64,000 bases of DNA from DASPNM01 sp035626515 (GTDB lineage: Bacteria; Bacteroidota; Bacteroidia; Chitinophagales; Chitinophagaceae), in assembly GCA_035626515.1 (NCBI GenBank), contig DASPNM010000029.1:1-64000 (forward strand), read 5' to 3'. Each line of letters begins with the position of its first letter. Within the stretch, counting starts at the first letter, position 1. The translations under genes and the position numbers were made by a program. Under the pieces are notes generated by a model that worked only from the letters and a program-made list of their open reading frames with translations, was not told the origin of the DNA and did not search any database. Of the stretch, positions 60,436 to 64,000 are shown one piece after another.

Positions 60436-62076
60436 TTACTGAAAGAGATCAAACTTGCTCCGCGGCCTCCTTTCATCGACCCACTTGAAATTTGAAAGCC
60501 GCATGTCCTGCGGGTCCTTGTCGCGAACAGGCCAGATGGTGCCCGTTACCGCACTGCGGAATACGACTTTATCAAGTTCGCGCTCGCGGAAATAAATATC
60601 CATCAGGTCCGACTTCGACTCATTGATCCCCGTGTAAGCGCTGTCCTCATCCTGGATGAAATAAATGCACTCTGCGAAACCCGCTGCCCGCACGGAATCG
60701 ATCTGCCCATCGCGGAAAAATCCGTCCATCCGGGTAGAGCGCACCTGGTTGTAGATATCCGGGTCCAGTCTGTTCACCAGCAAGCTGTTCTCGATTACCC
60801 GGATGCGGTCGGCTTTCTTATTCTTCGTATGCAAATACACCGTGTCGCCGGTGAGCTGGTTTTCCTTCGACCAGACCACGGGCTCGTCAAACAGCCGGAA
60901 GATCGAATCCCGGAACGAGTAGAAGAGGCTGTCGCAGACGGCCTGGAGCGAATCGGAAAAGATCCGAACGTTGCGGAACGCCTCGAAATAACGATTCGTG
61001 CTGTCCTTTTTGTTAACATCCACCACGCGCGTGCCCCGGACAGTGTCCCGGACCACCGTGTCGCGCTCCCCGTAGAGGTCGCTGAGCCTTGCGGAGAAAA
61101 GCGTGTCGGCTGTGATGTAAATGGAATCTTCGTCCTGCTTCACGATCATCAGCGGTTTGTTCGTGGCCAGTACCGCATCGATTTTTTCTTTGCGCAGCAC
61201 CTTTCCGGCGAGAATCGTGGTTCCCTGCGCGGAATCCACCACCACCACATTCCCTTCGGCCTGGGAAATCCCGCTGCTGTCGTCGAAGGCCATCCGGTCG
61301 GCGATGATCGTGGTGTTCCTGTCGCGAATGATCGGCCTCAGTCCAAACTCCGCCTTGCCGGTCTGGAGATTATAGAATCCGTCGCGCGTTTCAATCGTTC
61401 GTCCGCTGCTGTCTTTAATATATGTATGAGCAATGAAGCGTGCGGTCTGCGATTCTGTGTTGTAAAGCAGGGAATCGGTCCGGATCTCGTATGCAGGATC
61501 CACGAGCCGCACATTGTTTTTGAAGTATACATCTCTCAGGTCGGCGTAATAGTATCCCTCGCGGCTTGTGAGCACGGTTTTCCGGTTTGTCACGGTGCCG
61601 CCGCGGCGATAGATTCCAATCTTGGTGTTGAGGTCGTACTCCAGCTCGGGAGTTGTGAGTGTTCCCTTGCCATCCGTGAGCCGCACGCCGCCGTCGAGGA
61701 ATGCGACCTTCCGGTTGATCAGGTAGAGGAGGTGGCTGGCATAAACCTTTGCGGTATCGGAATCGTTGATGTGCACCCTTCCCCAGGCTTCGAATGTATT
61801 GGCGCTGTTATTGATCACGCAGCTGTCGCATTCGAAATATGAATTCCCCTGGCGCAGCCGTACGTTTCCGGCAAGGATCTGCAACTGGGTGCTGTCATTC
61901 AGCTTCCGGAATTCCAGCTTCCGCACGCCGGGGAGTATCTGCACCGTGACGACAGTGTCCTCCGCGGTGGTGGGGGTAGTCTTCGGCATTTCTTCCGGAA
62001 CCTGGGCTAAGGCCAGCACAGGCACGAGAAAGAAAATGCCCTGCAGGGCAGGGACCAATAGTTTGGAATTGCGCAT
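60436..62076 (-). CDS. OstA-like protein (LptA/LptD N-terminal type)
   Basis: The 546-residue protein has a signal peptide (ends LALAQ) and long beta-jellyroll repeats of the OstA kind: LQILAGNVRLRQGNSYFECD, KVAFLDGGVRLTDGKGTLTT, GYYYADLRDVYFKNNVRLVD, SQAEGNVVVVDSAQGTTILA. Such domains handle lipopolysaccharide between the membranes; Bacteroidota carry long OstA-like proteins besides LptD. It overlaps the mlaD-type gene by one base (TAATG), so translation is coupled. With the amidase and MCE protein upstream it forms an envelope-biogenesis run. Confidence 0.87.
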   Translation of the reverse strand: MRNSKLLVPALQGIFFLVPVLALAQVPEEMPKTTPTTAEDTVVTVQILPGVRKLEFRKLNDSTQLQILAGNVRLRQGNSYFECDSCVINNSANTFEAWGRVHINDSDTAKVYASHLLYLINRKVAFLDGGVRLTDGKGTLTTPELEYDLNTKIGIYRRGGTVTNRKTVLTSREGYYYADLRDVYFKNNVRLVDPAYEIRTDSLLYNTESQTARFIAHTYIKDSSGRTIETRDGFYNLQTGKAEFGLRPIIRDRNTTIIADRMAFDDSSGISQAEGNVVVVDSAQGTTILAGKVLRKEKIDAVLATNKPLMIVKQDEDSIYITADTLFSARLSDLYGERDTVVRDTVRGTRVVDVNKKDSTNRYFEAFRNVRIFSDSLQAVCDSLFYSFRDSIFRLFDEPVVWSKENQLTGDTVYLHTKNKKADRIRVIENSLLVNRLDPDIYNQVRSTRMDGFFRDGQIDSVRAAGFAECIYFIQDEDSAYTGINESKSDLMDIYFRERELDKVVFRSAVTGTIWPVRDKDPQDMRLSNFKWVDERRPRSKFDLFQ

Positions 62077-63065
62077 TACTGCTTCACAGCGGTGCTGTCT
62101 TTTTTCACCGGCGAATTTAGAGCGTCGCCCCGGTCCCTTCTCCCAAAGATTGAAAAATTAACGTAGCGTTTCGGGTGCGTGCGCATGTCGTCGAGCAGAA
62201 TTTCCGCGCTCAGGGCAACGTCATTGAGCTTGTTGTAAAGTTGCCGGTCATTCAGCAGCGCTCCCAGGCTCCCTTCGGTGCTGTTCATCTTCGCGACTGC
62301 CGCGCGAAACTGGCTGATCGCCGTCTGCAGGGTGTCGATCGTGCGCTCCAGCTCGAGACTCGAAAGTCGTTCGCTGAATCGCTTCACGTTGCTGATCGCG
62401 GCGGTTATCGAATCGTTGTTGTGTCGCAGGTTTGCGCTGACCGCGCTGGTATTTTCGAGCGTGCGGGCCAGCGCGCCGGTCTGGGTATTCAGCAGGCTGT
62501 TCAGTGAGTTGGTAGCCATGCTGAGGTTGCCAAGCACCTCTGTGATACGCGCCTTGTTCTGTGGGTTGAACAAAGTGTTGATATTGCTGAAAACCACCTT
62601 TAGCGAGTCAATGCCCTCGCGTACCTTGTCGAGCGTTGGATTGATCTGCGATTTTACATCCTCGAATAATCCCGGGTCACGCCTGGTGTTCAGCGTATCG
62701 CCGGGCTTGATGTAATTTTTCGAATCTCCCTTTTCTATGGTTATGTAGGATGAGCCTACCAGCGGTGAAGAGATATAGGCCTGCGAGTTGTCCGGAATGT
62801 TGACATCCTCCGTTAAGTTAATCGTGGCCACGATGCCGGTGACGTCTTTGTCCCTGGCCTGCAGATCATACACGCTGCCGATCACATACCCGTTGATCTT
62901 GACCTCGTTCGATTTGGACAAGGGACCCAGGTCCTTGAATACGGCGTAGATCTGCTTGCGTTTCTTAAAAACGTCCTTCCCCTTCAGGAAGTTGAAGCCC
63001 ATGATCAATAAGGCGATCGCAATGACTGATAATATTCCAACCTTGGTTTCCTGGCTGATCTTCAT
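62076..63065 (-). CDS. MlaD family (MCE domain) lipid transport protein
   Basis: The 329-residue protein has an N-terminal membrane anchor (VGILSVIAIALLIMGFNFLKG), then an MCE domain (about 38-125: YAVFKDLGPLSKSNEVKING, IVATINLTEDVNIPDNSQ, then SPLVGSSYITIEKGD). A long coiled-coil tail follows (about 150-300). MCE proteins form hexameric rings that carry phospholipids across the periplasm. The permease and ATPase partners (mlaE and mlaF) are not in the window. It lies between the amidase and ostA-like genes, coupled by a one-base overlap to the latter. Confidence 0.9.
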   Translation of the reverse strand: MKISQETKVGILSVIAIALLIMGFNFLKGKDVFKKRKQIYAVFKDLGPLSKSNEVKINGYVIGSVYDLQARDKDVTGIVATINLTEDVNIPDNSQAYISSPLVGSSYITIEKGDSKNYIKPGDTLNTRRDPGLFEDVKSQINPTLDKVREGIDSLKVVFSNINTLFNPQNKARITEVLGNLSMATNSLNSLLNTQTGALARTLENTSAVSANLRHNNDSITAAISNVKRFSERLSSLELERTIDTLQTAISQFRAAVAKMNSTEGSLGALLNDRQLYNKLNDVALSAEILLDDMRTHPKRYVNFSIFGRRDRGDALNSPVKKDSTAVKQ

Positions 63066-63145
63066 CCGAATCCGGTTTGGCTGGCCGCCAAATTAGCCAA
63101 ATATTTTCAGACGATTGAGCGATGAGCGTCAGTAGCAGTGGATTA

Positions 63146-64000
63146 TCATTTGGCCCATCTGGCCTTTTCTTTTTCCTCGACCGCTCTCAAAAATGCTTCG
63201 GTGTCCTGCAGCCTCAGCGGTGAAGGTTCGTTATTGCTGCCCGTTGTCTCACCATTCTCTACCTGGTTTTTTTCCAGCCAGGCGATGTAGTTTTTGACGG
63301 CGCGGGTGATGCATTCGGCGATTTCCTTTTGACCGGCTGCGCTGTTCAGGTAATCCTCTTCGCTGCGGTTGGTGATGTACCCGGTTTCCACCAGGATGCT
63401 CGGCATTGCGGTCGCCTGCAGCACCCAGATGCCAATGCTCCGCTGGCGTACGTCGCGGTCGATTCGCCCCACCTTGGCAAATTCATCCTGCACGAAACCC
63501 GCGAGTGTGGCGCTGCGCTTGAAGTATTGTTTTGTTTTCAGGAGAGCAAGGGCGATGAACTCGGGGGAGTTCGGATCAATATCTCCGTAGTTCTGCTTGA
63601 AATTTTCTTCAGCCAGCATTGGGGCATTTTCGCGCATGGCAATCTCCTTGTCTTCGTTTTTATGGGCTCCCCAGATGTAAGTTTCGGTCCCCTTCGCCGG
63701 GTTGGGAGTGGTCCAGTAACGGTATTGCGGCACGCGCTTCGTTACTTTTCTCCTTTTCTTTCCCTTGCCGACATAGCTGGTGACTGTTTTGTAGCCCACA
63801 AGCTCGGAGTGACGCTTCGGCGGCGCGGCGTTCACGTGGATGCAGAGAAAAAGGTCGCCCTTGTTCTGGTTCGCGAAGTTCGCCCGCGAATGCAGCGTGG
63901 GATAAGTGTCCTTCGTGCGGGTGTACAGCAGCCGGATGTTGGGGAATTCCTTCGCCATGATCTCACCGAGCTTCAGCGAAATGGCGAGGCAAATATCCTT
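63146..64000 (-). CDS. N-acetylmuramoyl-L-alanine amidase, 3' part (start beyond the window)
   Basis: The frame is open to the right edge of the window (KDICLAISLKLGEI precedes an internal ATG at 63958), so the true start lies past base 64000. The visible part is Amidase_3-type: LFLCIHVNAAP with the zinc-ligand histidine, and ILVETGYITNRSEEDYLNS with the catalytic glutamate. An insertion of about 60 residues rich in lysine and tyrosine (TSYVGKGKKRRKVTKRVPQ) sits after the histidine, as in many Bacteroidota amidases. It cleaves the amide between MurNAc and the stem peptide in the periplasm. MlaD and OstA-like genes follow on the same strand. Confidence 0.93.
   Translation of the reverse strand, partial: KDICLAISLKLGEIMAKEFPNIRLLYTRTKDTYPTLHSRANFANQNKGDLFLCIHVNAAPPKRHSELVGYKTVTSYVGKGKKRRKVTKRVPQYRYWTTPNPAKGTETYIWGAHKNEDKEIAMRENAPMLAEENFKQNYGDIDPNSPEFIALALLKTKQYFKRSATLAGFVQDEFAKVGRIDRDVRQRSIGIWVLQATAMPSILVETGYITNRSEEDYLNSAAGQKEIAECITRAVKNYIAWLEKNQVENGETTGSNNEPSPLRLQDTEAFLRAVEEKEKARWAK

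Noticed and set aside
1..64000. tRNA, rRNA, riboswitch or origin of replication
   Set aside because: I looked through the intergenic stretches and saw no cloverleaf-like sequence, rRNA motif, DnaA-box cluster or known riboswitch core.

Overview
The window looks like chromosomal DNA of a Bacteroidota bacterium, most likely close to the Chitinophagaceae. Evidence: a SusC/SusD pair, a cargo protein with the type IX secretion (gliding motility-associated) C-terminal domain, Bacteroidota-style sdhCAB, a DUF4397 lipoprotein, mostly absent Shine-Dalgarno sequences, and several TAnnTTTG boxes (the Bacteroidota -7 promoter element) in front of genes. The DNA is mostly GC-rich. The exception is about 170-2330, which is clearly AT-rich. 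I see no rRNA, tRNA, CRISPR array or intact insertion sequence.

Layout. 1-1885: 3' end of an RHS-repeat protein with a variable C-terminus, followed by a secreted YwqK/MORN-repeat protein (possible toxin/immunity pair), then an AT-rich intergenic stretch with nested inverted repeats. 2335-8776: SDR sugar-nucleotide reductase, arginase, tandem universal stress protein, two small secreted or membrane proteins, an RpoD-type sigma factor, an ABM-like protein and an alpha/beta hydrolase. 8878-19382: SMC, secreted peroxiredoxin, YCF48-like propeller, metallophosphoesterase, triple-repeat lipoprotein, small proteins (including a 50-residue one at 17586-17738), an AHSA1-like protein and a secreted Ntn-hydrolase. 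19589-25653: a tight operon parE-methyltransferase-DUF1835-parC. 25654-32878: secreted protein, SmpB, carboxypeptidase-regulatory-like protein, AccD, CxxxCH lipoprotein, class I aldolase, cystathionine beta-synthase. 33128-34770: ECF sigma factor and putative anti-sigma factor, divergent from a small membrane protein, with matching ECF-type promoters. 34774-38730: S41 protease, MurNAc/GlcNAc-type kinase, MurQ and an unknown protein. 38835-42372: sdhCAB. 42373-48650: outer-membrane barrel, PKD/T9SS cargo protein and a giant beta-barrel protein. 48655-51367: YchF and a fused SpmA/SpmB protein. 51413-51887: a decayed RAYT transposase between REP-like hairpins. 51974-58479: DUF4397 lipoprotein, SusD, SusC and a DeoR regulator. 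58567-64000: beta-barrel, NhaD, then the envelope run amidase-MlaD-OstA (read on the minus strand).

The most unusual non-gene structure is a set of short tandem arrays with 7-bp (TAGTCGA, CATCACT) or 8-bp (GGTTGACT) units. Arrays lie directly upstream of the -7 boxes of four separate minus-strand genes: universal stress protein, accD, aldolase and cystathionine beta-synthase. The second strong regulatory observation is a pair of GTAACC-N16-CGTC promoters, one facing the ECF sigma gene and one facing the divergent membrane protein gene, which suggests autoregulation and a very small local regulon.

Limits: all family calls come from reading motifs by eye. No database search, structure prediction or computed composition statistics were available.
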